A DNA stretch of 64,000 bases from Alterluteimonas quercicellularis. Lineage in GTDB: Bacteria; Pseudomonadota; Gammaproteobacteria; Xanthomonadales; Xanthomonadaceae. The stretch lies in assembly GCF_021191635.1 (NCBI RefSeq), contig NZ_JAIWPR010000010.1, positions 45,572-109,571 of the forward strand. Reading direction: 5' to 3'. The notes under the pieces were generated by a model that saw only the letters and a program-made list of their open reading frames with translations, made no database searches and was not told the origin of the DNA. Each line of letters begins with the position of its first letter. Positions within the stretch are counted from its first letter, which is position 1. Positions 47,184 to 55,573 of this stretch are shown here, piece after piece. The translations under genes and the position numbers were made by a program.

Positions 47184-50100
47184 TCATCCCGCCGGCGCCG
47201 CGGCCGCCTCGGCCCGCACCCGCGCGCCGGCGCGTTCGATGCGCAGTTCGTTGCCCTGCCACTGCGCGGGCGCGCCGTCGATGGTGGTCGCGCCCGGCAC
47301 CGTCGGGTACGGCCACTGCAGCACCAGCCCGCCCCCAGGCAGGCCGGCGTCGGCGTCCACGTCGAGCAGCAGCGCGCCGCCCTCGCGACGCAGCCGGTAG
47401 CCTACCGTGCCCTGCGGCGTGCGCATGCCGTGCAGGCGCACGCCGGCGCCGTCGAGCCATTCGGCCGGCACGCCGGCGGCGAGCACGATGCTGCCGTCGA
47501 CCTCGCGCACGTAGGCGAACATGTCCAGCGCCGAACGCACGAAGTCCGAGCCGACCCAGGCGTGCGGCAGGTCGCCGAGGAAGAACGGCGTGCGCGGCGT
47601 CGGCGTGACCACCTCGCCCCACTGGTTCCACGGCTGCGGCGCGCGGTGGCCGAAGAACCACTCGCGCACCTCGTTGGCGCGCTCGCGCCAGCCCAGGCGC
47701 ACGAAGGCGGCGACGTTGCGCCACTCGTAGGGCGTGTAGTCCTTCCACTCCCTGCGGCCGTCGCGGCGGTCCGCGAACTGGGTCCAGTAGCGCTCGAAGG
47801 TGTTGACCAGCAGGTCCTCCGGCAGCCGCCCCTGCTCACCGCCAGGCGCCAGCGCGATCGTGGTGGAGGTCGGATCGAAGTCGCCGAGCTCGGCCGCGCC
47901 CGGCAGGTAGTCGATCCCGTGCAGCTTCGCCGCCGCGCGCAGCGAGGCGTCGAGGTCGGCGCGGAACTCGTCGCGCGCGGCCGCCATGCGCTTGGCGTCC
48001 CCGGCCCGGCCCAGCGCCTCGGCCACCTCGACCGCGTCCTTGTAGCCGCGCAGCGCCCAGAAGTTGTCCCAGTACGAGTGCATCGGCTTGGCCGAGTAGC
48101 CCTCGTGGCTGATCGAGGCCGGCATCATGCCGTAGAAGGCCTCGTTGAGCTTGCGGTTCTCCTCGGTGCGCTCGCTGGCGCGCAGCGTCTCCATGTACTC
48201 GAACGCGCCGAGCACGTGCGGCCACATCGCCTGCAGGAAGGCGTCGTCCTGGGTGTAGCGCCAGTACTCGGCGATGTTGAAGATCAATTCGCCGTGGCTG
48301 TCGTTCTCGGGCACCGGGTCGCTGCCGCGGTCGTCCACGCAGCACGGCACCATGCCGTTCTCGAACTGGTACGGCGCGTACCACTCCACGTACTCCTTCA
48401 CCACCTCCGGCCGGCCCATGCGCAGCAGGCCCTCGGAGATCATCGCGCCGTCGCGGATCCAGCTGCGCGCGTAGGAGCGCGTGCCCGGCTGCAGGCGCGG
48501 CCCGATGCGCGAGATCAGCATGTGCGCGAGCGACGTGCGCAGCGTGTCGGCCAGCGCCTTGCCGGCCTCCGGCACCTCGATGCCGACCTCGTCGAGCTTG
48601 CCGCGCCAGTCGCGCGCCACCTCGTCCTGCCACGCCTGGGCGTTCCAGCCGGCGGTCGCCGGCGCCTCGCCGGTCATCGGGATCAGCAGGTCGAACTCGC
48701 GCGACTGCCCCGGTTCCAGCCGCACCCGGTAGACCAGCGCGCCGGAGGCCAGCGCCTGCGGGTCCTCGGCCTCGGTGGTGTCCGGCAGCCGGCCGGCGGC
48801 GATGTGCTCGATCTCCATGCCGGCGTCGAACGCGGTCGCGAACGCGGCCTGCGCCGGCTCGCGCGCGAACACCCGCGGCCGGCCGTCGACGCTGACCTGC
48901 GAGGGCGTGACCGCGAGCGCGCGCAGCGGGCTGACGCCGCCGGTGATGTTGAGGAACTGGCTCGGCGGGTTGACCTGCAGCGGCCGCACCGCCAGCGCCA
49001 GTTCGTAGTCGCGCGGCTGCGGGCCGGGATTGGCCAGCCGGTAGCGCGCGACCAGTTGCGAGGCGTCCGGCGTGCCGCGGGCGAAGCCGGTCACGCGCAG
49101 CGCCACGGCCTCGTGGGTCCAGTCCACGCTGGGGATCGGCAGGTCGTCGTCCTGCAGCGACTGCGCGATCTCGGCGTCGGCCCAGGTCACCAGCATGTCG
49201 CCCGCGCGCACGAAGGGCTCGATGGAGAAGCCGCCGGCGGCGACCTCGATCGCGCCGTCCTCGCCGATCAGGCCCTGCTCGAAGCCGCCGTCGAGGCCGA
49301 GGATGGTCCAGTACGGCTGCTCGCCGCTGAAGCCGCGCGGGAACTGGCCCCTCGGCCGGTCGGCGGCGATCGCCTTGACGAAGTCGTTGGGATGCGCGGA
49401 CACCGCCAGCGGCTGCACCGCCGCCTCGGCCAGCGCGTAGCCCTCGCCCGGCCCGGCGCGCAGATCCAGGCCGACGTAGCGCGCTTCCGACTCGGGCAGC
49501 GACAGCCAGTCGACGCCGCCGTTGCCGCCGGCCACCTCGCGGACCTGGGTCCAGTGCTCGCCGTCGGCGGAGAGCGAGACGCCGTAGTCGGCGGCGTGCG
49601 CGCCCTCTCGCCATTGCAGGCGCAGGCCGCCGAACTCGCGCAGCCGGCCCAGGTCGAACACCAGGTTCTGCGGCCCGGGGCCGGCCTCCCAGGCGGTATC
49701 GGTATCGCCGTCGGTGGCGCGGGCGGCGCCGGCCGGCGTGGTGGACGAGGTGGTCGCGGCCGGGTCCAGCGGCGTGTCGTCGTCGGCGGGCAGCGCCTGG
49801 AAGGTGAGCTGGTCGAAGCAGACGCTGCCCTTGCCGCCGGCGTTGTTGTAGATCGTGAACTCCAGCTGCCGGCTGGCGCGCAGGGTCTTGTCGGGGTCCG
49901 GGCCCCAGGCCTTGTCGATGTGGCGCCTGCGATAGCGCACCTCGGTCCAGTCGGCCGGGAAGTCGTACTTCGGCCGGTTGACCCACCAGACGTTGTCGCC
50001 GCTGTCGTCCACGACCTTGAACTGCAGGTCGTTGGCCGGCGAATCGCCGCGCAGGCGGAAGCCGAAGCGGTAGTTCTCCGGGTACTCCATGGGCAGGTCG

Positions 50101-50432
50101 CGCTGCAGGCCGACGTAGCCGGAGACGCCGTTGTAGTCGTAGTCCAGGCACAGGGCGCGGCCCTCGGCGCCGTCGACCTGGCGCAGCGTGCCGCTCACCT
50201 GGTTGGAGGTCACCACCCGCCAGGGCGAGGCGTCCTCGAAATCGTCCAGCACGCGTACTTCGCCGGGGGCGTCGGTGGAGGCAGCGCTGCCCTCGCTTCC
50301 GCCGCCGCAGGCGGAGAGCGCGACGGCCGACAGCGCGGCCAGGCAGGCGAGGACGGGACGCGACCGGGGCGCGCGCAGGCGCATGTCGGGTTCGGCAGGC
50401 GCCCGGCGGGCGGCGGTGTCGAGGGTCTTCAT
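47184..50432 (-). CDS. Discoidin-domain lipoprotein, predicted (alpha/alpha)6 glycosidase
   Basis: A 1082-residue predicted lipoprotein (lipobox ALSAC, Cys42). An N-terminal beta-sandwich resembling a carbohydrate-binding module (VRVLDDFEDASPWRVV...SVCFDQLTF, about 58-235) is followed by an F5/8 type C-like domain (ATDGDTDTAWEAGPGPQNLVFDLG, about 245-370), a beta-rich part, and a helical domain (about 640-1000) with RSYARSWIRDGAMISEGLLRMG, SISHEGYSAKPMHSYWDNFWALRGYKDA, YTPYEWRNVAAFVRLG and GDLPHAWVGSDFVRSALDMF. These match block for block the protein at 37504-40698. The activity is not established; membership of the glycan locus and the barrel motifs suggest a glycosidase or phosphorylase-like fold. 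It faces the periplasm or cell surface. Confidence 0.75.
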   Translation of the reverse strand: MKTLDTAARRAPAEPDMRLRAPRSRPVLACLAALSAVALSACGGGSEGSAASTDAPGEVRVLDDFEDASPWRVVTSNQVSGTLRQVDGAEGRALCLDYDYNGVSGYVGLQRDLPMEYPENYRFGFRLRGDSPANDLQFKVVDDSGDNVWWVNRPKYDFPADWTEVRYRRRHIDKAWGPDPDKTLRASRQLEFTIYNNAGGKGSVCFDQLTFQALPADDDTPLDPAATTSSTTPAGAARATDGDTDTAWEAGPGPQNLVFDLGRLREFGGLRLQWREGAHAADYGVSLSADGEHWTQVREVAGGNGGVDWLSLPESEARYVGLDLRAGPGEGYALAEAAVQPLAVSAHPNDFVKAIAADRPRGQFPRGFSGEQPYWTILGLDGGFEQGLIGEDGAIEVAAGGFSIEPFVRAGDMLVTWADAEIAQSLQDDDLPIPSVDWTHEAVALRVTGFARGTPDASQLVARYRLANPGPQPRDYELALAVRPLQVNPPSQFLNITGGVSPLRALAVTPSQVSVDGRPRVFAREPAQAAFATAFDAGMEIEHIAAGRLPDTTEAEDPQALASGALVYRVRLEPGQSREFDLLIPMTGEAPATAGWNAQAWQDEVARDWRGKLDEVGIEVPEAGKALADTLRTSLAHMLISRIGPRLQPGTRSYARSWIRDGAMISEGLLRMGRPEVVKEYVEWYAPYQFENGMVPCCVDDRGSDPVPENDSHGELIFNIAEYWRYTQDDAFLQAMWPHVLGAFEYMETLRASERTEENRKLNEAFYGMMPASISHEGYSAKPMHSYWDNFWALRGYKDAVEVAEALGRAGDAKRMAAARDEFRADLDASLRAAAKLHGIDYLPGAAELGDFDPTSTTIALAPGGEQGRLPEDLLVNTFERYWTQFADRRDGRREWKDYTPYEWRNVAAFVRLGWRERANEVREWFFGHRAPQPWNQWGEVVTPTPRTPFFLGDLPHAWVGSDFVRSALDMFAYVREVDGSIVLAAGVPAEWLDGAGVRLHGMRTPQGTVGYRLRREGGALLLDVDADAGLPGGGLVLQWPYPTVPGATTIDGAPAQWQGNELRIERAGARVRAEAAAAPAG

Positions 50433-50777
50433 GCTGTGCGGTGGCTCCGTGGTTCGGGTCGGGTCGGTGCTTCCGGCTCCGTGCGGGCGCGCTCGCGCGC
50501 GGCTATCGGCCAGGAGAGATCGTGCGAGCGCTCCGGCGCTCGGAGACGCTCCCGTGCCATCCATGGCGCGACGGGGCGGGCTCCGGGGAGCCCGGCCCGG
50601 CCATCCGTGGCCGGGCGTTCGGGCGAGCGCGCGGCGGTGCCGCGCAAGCGCCCCGGCGCTCGACGATACGGCCGTGCCGTCCATGGCGCGACGGTGCAGG
50701 CTCCGGAGAGCCCGGCCCGGCCATCCGTGGCCGGGCGTTCGCCGGCGCGCGAACGGGTGGTTCGCAAGCGCGCCGGC
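50433..50777. repeat. 345-bp gene-free gap with two tandem 120-bp repeats
   Basis: Two copies of a 120-bp unit lie in tandem at about 50524-50643 and 50644-50763 (for example CTCCGGGGAGCCCGGCCCGG at 50581 and CTCCGGAGAGCCCGGCCCGG at 50701). Each contains a strong hairpin, CCCGGCCA-TCCG-TGGCCGGG (50596-50615 and 50716-50735), and a second element CCATGGCGCGACGG upstream. The gap separates the ABC importer genes from the discoidin lipoprotein gene. No LacI-type operator and no credible gene are seen; the structures could protect the upstream mRNA or reduce read-through. Confidence 0.75.
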
Positions 50778-51635
50778 TCACCCCTTCACGCTTCCGAGCA
50801 GGAGGCCCTGGATGTAGTAGCGCTGCAGCAGCAGGAACAGCAGCAGCACCGGGAGCACCGTGACCACGGCGCCGGCCATCATCATCTCCACGTCCTGCAC
50901 GTGCTCGCGCGACAGCGCGGCGATGGCGACGGGCAGCGTGTAGTGGTCCTGGTCGGTCAGCACGATCAGCGGCCACATGAAGTCGTTCCACGCCGCCATG
51001 AAGGTGAAGATGGTCAGGGTGACCAGCACCGGCTTGAGCATCGGCAGCACGATCTGGAAGAAGATCCGCAGCTCGCCGGCGCCGTCGATGCGCGCCGCCT
51101 CCAGCAGCTCGTCCGGGATCGAGCGCGCGTACTGGCGCACCAGGAAGATGCCGAACACCGTGGCCAGCGCGGGGATGATCACCGCGCCGAAGGTGTTGAC
51201 CAGGCCCATGCCCTTCATCAGCAGGAACAGCGGCAGCATCGCCACCTGCGCCGGGATCACCAGCGCCGCCAGCAGCACCTGGAACAGCCGGTCGCGGCCG
51301 GCGAAGCGCAGCTTGGCGAAGGCGTAGCCGGCCAGGGTGTTGACCAGCAGCGCGCCCAGGGTGATCGCACCCGACACGATGAGGCTGTTGACGAAGTAGC
51401 CGCCCATGCCGGCGCGCGCGAACAGCTCGGTGTAGTTGGCGAGCGTGGGCGCGTCGGGCAGCAGCGGCGGCGGGAAGCCGCTGGCCTCGCCCTGCCGCAT
51501 GAACGACACCGCCAGCATCCAGCCCAGCGGCGCCAGCGCGATCAGCGCCAGCACCGCCAGGCCGGCGTTCACCGCCAGCGCGTGCAGGCGGCTGTCGCCG
51601 ACGTCCAGGCCGGCGCGTGGGCGACGCGCGCTCAC
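50778..51635 (-). CDS. Sugar ABC transporter permease (MalG-type)
   Basis: A 285-residue inner-membrane permease of the CUT1 family with six predicted helices (AGLAVLALIALAPLGWMLAVSF through VVTVLPVLLLFLLLQRYYIQGLL). The cytoplasmic EAA loop, LLEAARIDGAGELRIFFQIVLPMLKP, which contacts the ATPase, and the terminal QRYYIQGLLLGSVKG are typical of MalG-like subunits. The start is GTG at 51635, overlapping the upstream permease stop (GTGA). No ATPase follows; the MalK-like protein encoded at 26939-28021 is the probable partner. Confidence 0.92.
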   Translation of the reverse strand: MSARRPRAGLDVGDSRLHALAVNAGLAVLALIALAPLGWMLAVSFMRQGEASGFPPPLLPDAPTLANYTELFARAGMGGYFVNSLIVSGAITLGALLVNTLAGYAFAKLRFAGRDRLFQVLLAALVIPAQVAMLPLFLLMKGMGLVNTFGAVIIPALATVFGIFLVRQYARSIPDELLEAARIDGAGELRIFFQIVLPMLKPVLVTLTIFTFMAAWNDFMWPLIVLTDQDHYTLPVAIAALSREHVQDVEMMMAGAVVTVLPVLLLFLLLQRYYIQGLLLGSVKG

Positions 51636-52510
51636 AGGGCCCCCCTGCGCTTGCCCACGCGCAGCAGCACGGTGGTCACCGCCAGGATGATGAGGAACAG
51701 CAGGAAGGCCACCGCCGAGGCGCGGCCCAGGTTCCACCACATGAAGCCTTCCTCGTACATGAAGTACAGCACGCTGACGGTGCTCTGCAGCGGATCGCCG
51801 CGGGTCATCACATAAGGTTCCGCGAACAGCTGGAAGTAGCCCGACACGGTGATCACCGCCACCACCAGCAGCACCGGCCCCAGGATCGGCAGGGTCACGT
51901 GCAGGAACTGCTTCCAGCGCGAGGCGCCGTCGATGCGCGCGGCCTCGTAGAGGTCCTGCGGGATCGACTGCAGGCCGGCCAGCAGGATCACCATGTTGTA
52001 GCCGAAGTTCTTCCACACCGCGAACAGGATGATGGTGGGCATCGCCCAGGTCGGGTCGCCCAGCCAGTCGACCGGCGACACGCCCAGATGCCCCAGCGCC
52101 CAGTTCACCAGGCCGTAGCTGGTGTGGAACAGGTAGCGCCAGATCACCGCCACCGCCACCAGCGTGGTCACCACCGGCGCGAACAGCGCGGTGCGGAACA
52201 GGCCCTTGAAGCGCGCGACCCGGGCGTTGAGCAGCATCGCCGCGCCCAGCGAGACCGCGATCGACAGCGGCACGCCGACCACCACGAAGTACGCCGTGTT
52301 GCCCAGCGACTTCCAGAACAGCGGCGTGCGCAGCAGCTCGACGTAGTTGCCCAGCGCCACGAAGCGCAGGTTGTCGAGGTCGGCGAGCGCATAGAGGTCG
52401 AAGTCGGTCAGGCTGAGCAGCAGCGCCGAGGCCACCGGCAGCGCGAAGAACACCCCCAGCACGATCAGCGCGGGGGCCGCGAACACCCAGCCGGCGACGC
52501 TAGCGCGCAT
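51632..52510 (-). CDS. Sugar ABC transporter permease (MalF-type)
   Basis: A 292-residue inner-membrane permease with six helices, starting WVFAAPALIVLGVFFALPVASALLLSLTDFDLY as in many MalF/UgpA-like proteins. The EAA loop is seen as LYEAARIDGASRWKQFLHVTLPILGP. It pairs with the MalG-type protein to make the transmembrane channel. The ATG at 52510 overlaps the end of the binding-protein gene by 11 bp. Confidence 0.92.
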   Translation of the reverse strand: MRASVAGWVFAAPALIVLGVFFALPVASALLLSLTDFDLYALADLDNLRFVALGNYVELLRTPLFWKSLGNTAYFVVVGVPLSIAVSLGAAMLLNARVARFKGLFRTALFAPVVTTLVAVAVIWRYLFHTSYGLVNWALGHLGVSPVDWLGDPTWAMPTIILFAVWKNFGYNMVILLAGLQSIPQDLYEAARIDGASRWKQFLHVTLPILGPVLLVVAVITVSGYFQLFAEPYVMTRGDPLQSTVSVLYFMYEEGFMWWNLGRASAVAFLLFLIILAVTTVLLRVGKRRGAL

Positions 52511-53831
52511 CGGCGACCTCCGCCCCATCCGCTTGCGCGGCCTGATCGCGCACCCAGCGCCGCTTCGCCAGCACCTCGTCCACGCGCGCATCCAGCTGCA
52601 CCAGGGCGGCGTCCTGCGCCTGGCCGCCGCGCACCACGCGCTCGCTGGCCAGGCGCAACTCCTGCATGATCCGCTCCCACTCCAGCACCTTGGGCGTGGG
52701 CCTGACCCGCTCCAGCTGGTCGCGGAAGGCGCCGGCGTAGGGATCGTCGCGCAGCTGCGGCGATTCCCACGCGCTGCGGCGCGGCGGCAGGTTGCCGATC
52801 GCGGCGTGGAAGCGCTGCTGGATGTCCGGACGGGACAGGAACTCGATCAGCTGCCAGCTCGCGTCCTTGACCTCGGAATCGCGGAACATCACCAGGCTGG
52901 TGCCGCCGGCGATGCCGGCGCCGGGGCCGTCCGGCCCGGGCAGCGGCGCGGTCATCCACTGGTCCTGCACCGCGGCCGGCAGCCGGTTGCGGAACTCGCG
53001 GATGTTCCAGGGGCCGGACACGTAGAAGGTGAAGAAGCCGCGGCCGAACTCGTCCCAGACGTTGGAGATCTGCGTCTCCGACATCCGCGGCGCCCAGCCC
53101 CGCTCGAACATGTTGGCGTAGAAGCCCAGCGCGCGGCGGAAGCCGGGGCTGGCGAAGTTGCCGCGGCCGTCGTCGTCGCGCAGCAGCGGGTCGTCCTGCT
53201 GCAGGCCGAACGACAGCAGCTGCTCGAACTCGTTGAGCGGCAGCATCGTCGCGTAGCGGTCGGGCCCGACGTGGGCCTTGACCGCCGCCATCGCGGCCTC
53301 CCACTCGGCCCAGGTCCGGGGAAAGCGCTCGACGCCCGCGGCGGCGAGGATGTCGCGGCGGTAGAACACCAGCCGGGTGTCGACGTACCAAGGCACGCCG
53401 AGCAGCCGCCCGTCGATGACGTTGGTGTCCCAGATGCCCGGGAAGTAGTCGTCGGCGTCCACCACCGCCGAGGCGTCCACCCGCGGCTGCAGCGGCTCCA
53501 GCGCACCGAGGGTGCCGAACTCCGGCACCCAGGTGTTGCCGAGCTGGCACAGGTCGGGCAGCGCGTCGGCGGCGAAGGCGGTCAGCAGCTTCTCGTGCGC
53601 CGAGGTCCACGGGATCTGCTGCACCTGCACGCGGATGCCCGGGTGGTCGCGCTCGAACTCGCGGATCAGCTCGCCGACGACTTCCGCCTCGCGGCCCATC
53701 GCCCAGAAGCGGATCACCGTCTCGTCGGACGCACGCCGGCAGCCGGCGAGCAGCAGCACCAGTACGCAGAGCGCGGCCAGCAGCCCGGGCCCGATCCGCT
53801 GCGCGATTGCCCGGCGCACGAAGCCCTTCAC
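52500..53831 (-). CDS. Sugar ABC transporter substrate-binding lipoprotein
   Basis: A 443-residue extracytoplasmic binding protein (family 1, MalE/UgpB-like). A signal peptide ends with lipobox LLAGC (Cys31). Seen: VIRFWAMGREAEVVGELIREFERDHPGIRVQVQQIPW, LPDLCQLGNTWVPEF, GVPWYVDTRLVFYRRDIL, and AGIAGGTSLVMFRDSEVKDASWQLIEFL. It would capture oligosaccharides produced by the periplasmic hydrolases and pass them to the two permeases. The start is GTG at 53831, 4 bp before the stop of the upstream GH144-type gene, so the four genes form one operon. Confidence 0.92.
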   Translation of the reverse strand: MKGFVRRAIAQRIGPGLLAALCVLVLLLAGCRRASDETVIRFWAMGREAEVVGELIREFERDHPGIRVQVQQIPWTSAHEKLLTAFAADALPDLCQLGNTWVPEFGTLGALEPLQPRVDASAVVDADDYFPGIWDTNVIDGRLLGVPWYVDTRLVFYRRDILAAAGVERFPRTWAEWEAAMAAVKAHVGPDRYATMLPLNEFEQLLSFGLQQDDPLLRDDDGRGNFASPGFRRALGFYANMFERGWAPRMSETQISNVWDEFGRGFFTFYVSGPWNIREFRNRLPAAVQDQWMTAPLPGPDGPGAGIAGGTSLVMFRDSEVKDASWQLIEFLSRPDIQQRFHAAIGNLPPRRSAWESPQLRDDPYAGAFRDQLERVRPTPKVLEWERIMQELRLASERVVRGGQAQDAALVQLDARVDEVLAKRRWVRDQAAQADGAEVADAR

Positions 53832-53834
53832 CGG

Positions 53835-55493
53835 TCAGCGCGTCGGCGCGGCGGGTTCGGCCGTGGCCTTCGCCCCATCGGCCTGCGGGGCGGCGGCCTG
53901 CTGCCCGGGGGCCTGCTGCGCGGAGCCCTCCTGTTCGGGAGCCTCCCCGTCCGCCGCCTCGCCCTCCGCCTCGGCGTCGGCTGCATCCAGCCAGCCGCCG
54001 GTGAAGCCGGCGCGCTTCAGGCCCTCGCGGATGTAGGGGCTCTTCCTCATCAGCTCCCAGACGAAGCCGTTGCGGTAGTTGGCGATCATCGCCAGGATCG
54101 GGCCCTGGTCGATGCCGATGTAGTCGCTGGCCACCCAGCCCAGGTCCGGCACGATGCGGCCGGTCTTGAGCGGCACGTCGTAGCGGAAGCTGGGGTTGAA
54201 CGCGTCGAGGAAGCCGTAGCTCGAGTACAGGTGCTCGCCGTAGCGGCGGTGCAGCTCCTCGGTGGCGGGGATCACCAGTTCCGGGGCGAAGGCGATCGAG
54301 GCCACCGCGGCGGTGGGCGCGATGGTGCCGTCGTCGAAGGCCACCGCACGGCCCGCGCCGCGCGCGCTGTAGTGGCGGAACTCGCGCATCTGGCCGTTGA
54401 ACTCCTGGTCGGTGCGCTGCGGGCCGTCGCTGGCGGTCAGGCCCCAGACGTTCTCGCCGTAGTCGGTCCAGCCCATCGGGTTCTCGATCGCGTACTGGCG
54501 CTGGGCGTAGGTGGCGCGGCGGCTGTTCTCGAAGTAGTCGATGCCGCGGTTGCGCATGTAGGCGTCGCGGATGCCGCGGAAGTCCACCCAGGTCTGGGTG
54601 TACTGGTGGCCGAAGTGCGGGGCGAAGCTCAGGTACTCCTGGCCCATGAACGAGCCCCAGGTCTCGGTGTCGTAGGTGCGCGTCCACGCCTCCCAGGCCT
54701 CGGGCTCGATGGCGTGCGTCGGCGAGCCGAGCGCGAGGATGTAGACCATCATCGCCTCGTCGTAGCCGGTCCAGTCGTACTCGATGAAGCCGCTCTCGGG
54801 GTACCAGCCCATCGAGATCAGCGGCGGCCGCACCTGCAGGAACGGCCACTCCACCGCGCGGTACAGCCCGTCGGCGATGTCGCGGATCTCCTGCTCGTTC
54901 GGCTCGTCGCGGTCGTAGTACTGCTGCGCGAACAGCACGCCCATCATCAGCAGCGCCGTGTCCACGCTCGACAGCTCGACCCAGGGCTCGACGCGGTGGC
55001 CGTTCTGCATGTCGACGAAGTGGTAGAAGAAGCCCTTGTGGCCGATGGTGCCGGTGGCCTGCGGGCCCTTGCGCGCGTCGCGGAAGAACTTGAGGGTGGT
55101 CAGCGTGCGGTCCACCGCCTGGCGCCGGCTGATCCAGCCGTTCTCGACGCCGATCGGATAGGCCGTCAGCGCGAAGCCGACCGAGGCGATGCTGGAGAAC
55201 GGCCGCGAGGGATAGCGGTCCGGGGTCAGGCCGTTGACCTCGTTGGTGGTGTCCCAGAAGAACTGGAAGGTGCGCTTCTCGATGTCGCGGAACAGCGGCG
55301 GCAGCTCCGGCGGTCCCGGCGGCGGCGCGGGCTCGGCCGTCTCGGCCGGCGGCTGTTCGACCACTTCGGGGATCGGACCCGGCTTGGGCGGCTCCACTTC
55401 CGGGGCGGGCGCCTCCTGGCGGCAGCCGGCCAGGACCGGCAGGAGGAGGAACGCGACGAGGAGGATTCGATGGCGGAGACGACCGGATCGCAT
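53835..55493 (-). CDS. Glucoamylase-family lipoprotein, GH144-type (putative beta-1,2-glucanase)
   Basis: A 552-residue predicted lipoprotein: lipobox VLAGC (Cys24), a Pro/Glu linker (25-60), then one (alpha/alpha)6 domain (about 62-490): RTFQFFWDTTNEVNGLTPDR, ASVGFALTAYPIGVENGWI, GFFYHFVDMQNG, VELSSVDTALLMMGVL, FIEYDWTGYDEAMMVYILALGSP and WVASDYIGIDQGPILAMI. This is the pattern of the Glycoamylase Pfam family that includes GH144 endo-beta-1,2-glucanases. A low-complexity tail rich in Glu, Ala and Gln follows (about 495-552) that I would not expect in the family. It is the first gene of the importer operon and has a LacI-type operator 17 bp upstream. The substrate is inferred, not proven. Confidence 0.82.
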   Translation of the reverse strand: MRSGRLRHRILLVAFLLLPVLAGCRQEAPAPEVEPPKPGPIPEVVEQPPAETAEPAPPPGPPELPPLFRDIEKRTFQFFWDTTNEVNGLTPDRYPSRPFSSIASVGFALTAYPIGVENGWISRRQAVDRTLTTLKFFRDARKGPQATGTIGHKGFFYHFVDMQNGHRVEPWVELSSVDTALLMMGVLFAQQYYDRDEPNEQEIRDIADGLYRAVEWPFLQVRPPLISMGWYPESGFIEYDWTGYDEAMMVYILALGSPTHAIEPEAWEAWTRTYDTETWGSFMGQEYLSFAPHFGHQYTQTWVDFRGIRDAYMRNRGIDYFENSRRATYAQRQYAIENPMGWTDYGENVWGLTASDGPQRTDQEFNGQMREFRHYSARGAGRAVAFDDGTIAPTAAVASIAFAPELVIPATEELHRRYGEHLYSSYGFLDAFNPSFRYDVPLKTGRIVPDLGWVASDYIGIDQGPILAMIANYRNGFVWELMRKSPYIREGLKRAGFTGGWLDAADAEAEGEAADGEAPEQEGSAQQAPGQQAAAPQADGAKATAEPAAPTR

Positions 55494-55509
55494 GTGCTGG
55501 ACTGCCCTC

Positions 55510-55523
55510 TGAAATCGTTTACA
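55510..55523. promoter_or_regulatory. LacI-type operator and promoter region of the GH144-importer operon
   Basis: TGAAATCGTTTACA on the plus strand (TGTAAACGATTTCA toward the gene) has the LacI-operator shape and differs by one base from the site at 28111. On the minus strand a good -10 candidate, TATACT (55535-55530), ends 6 bp before it, so a bound repressor would cover the start point. No clear -35 is seen. Confidence 0.7.
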
Positions 55524-55573
55524 AGTCGGAGTATAAGAGAGGCCGTCCAACTGAATGGGCGGCCTCGCTCAGA

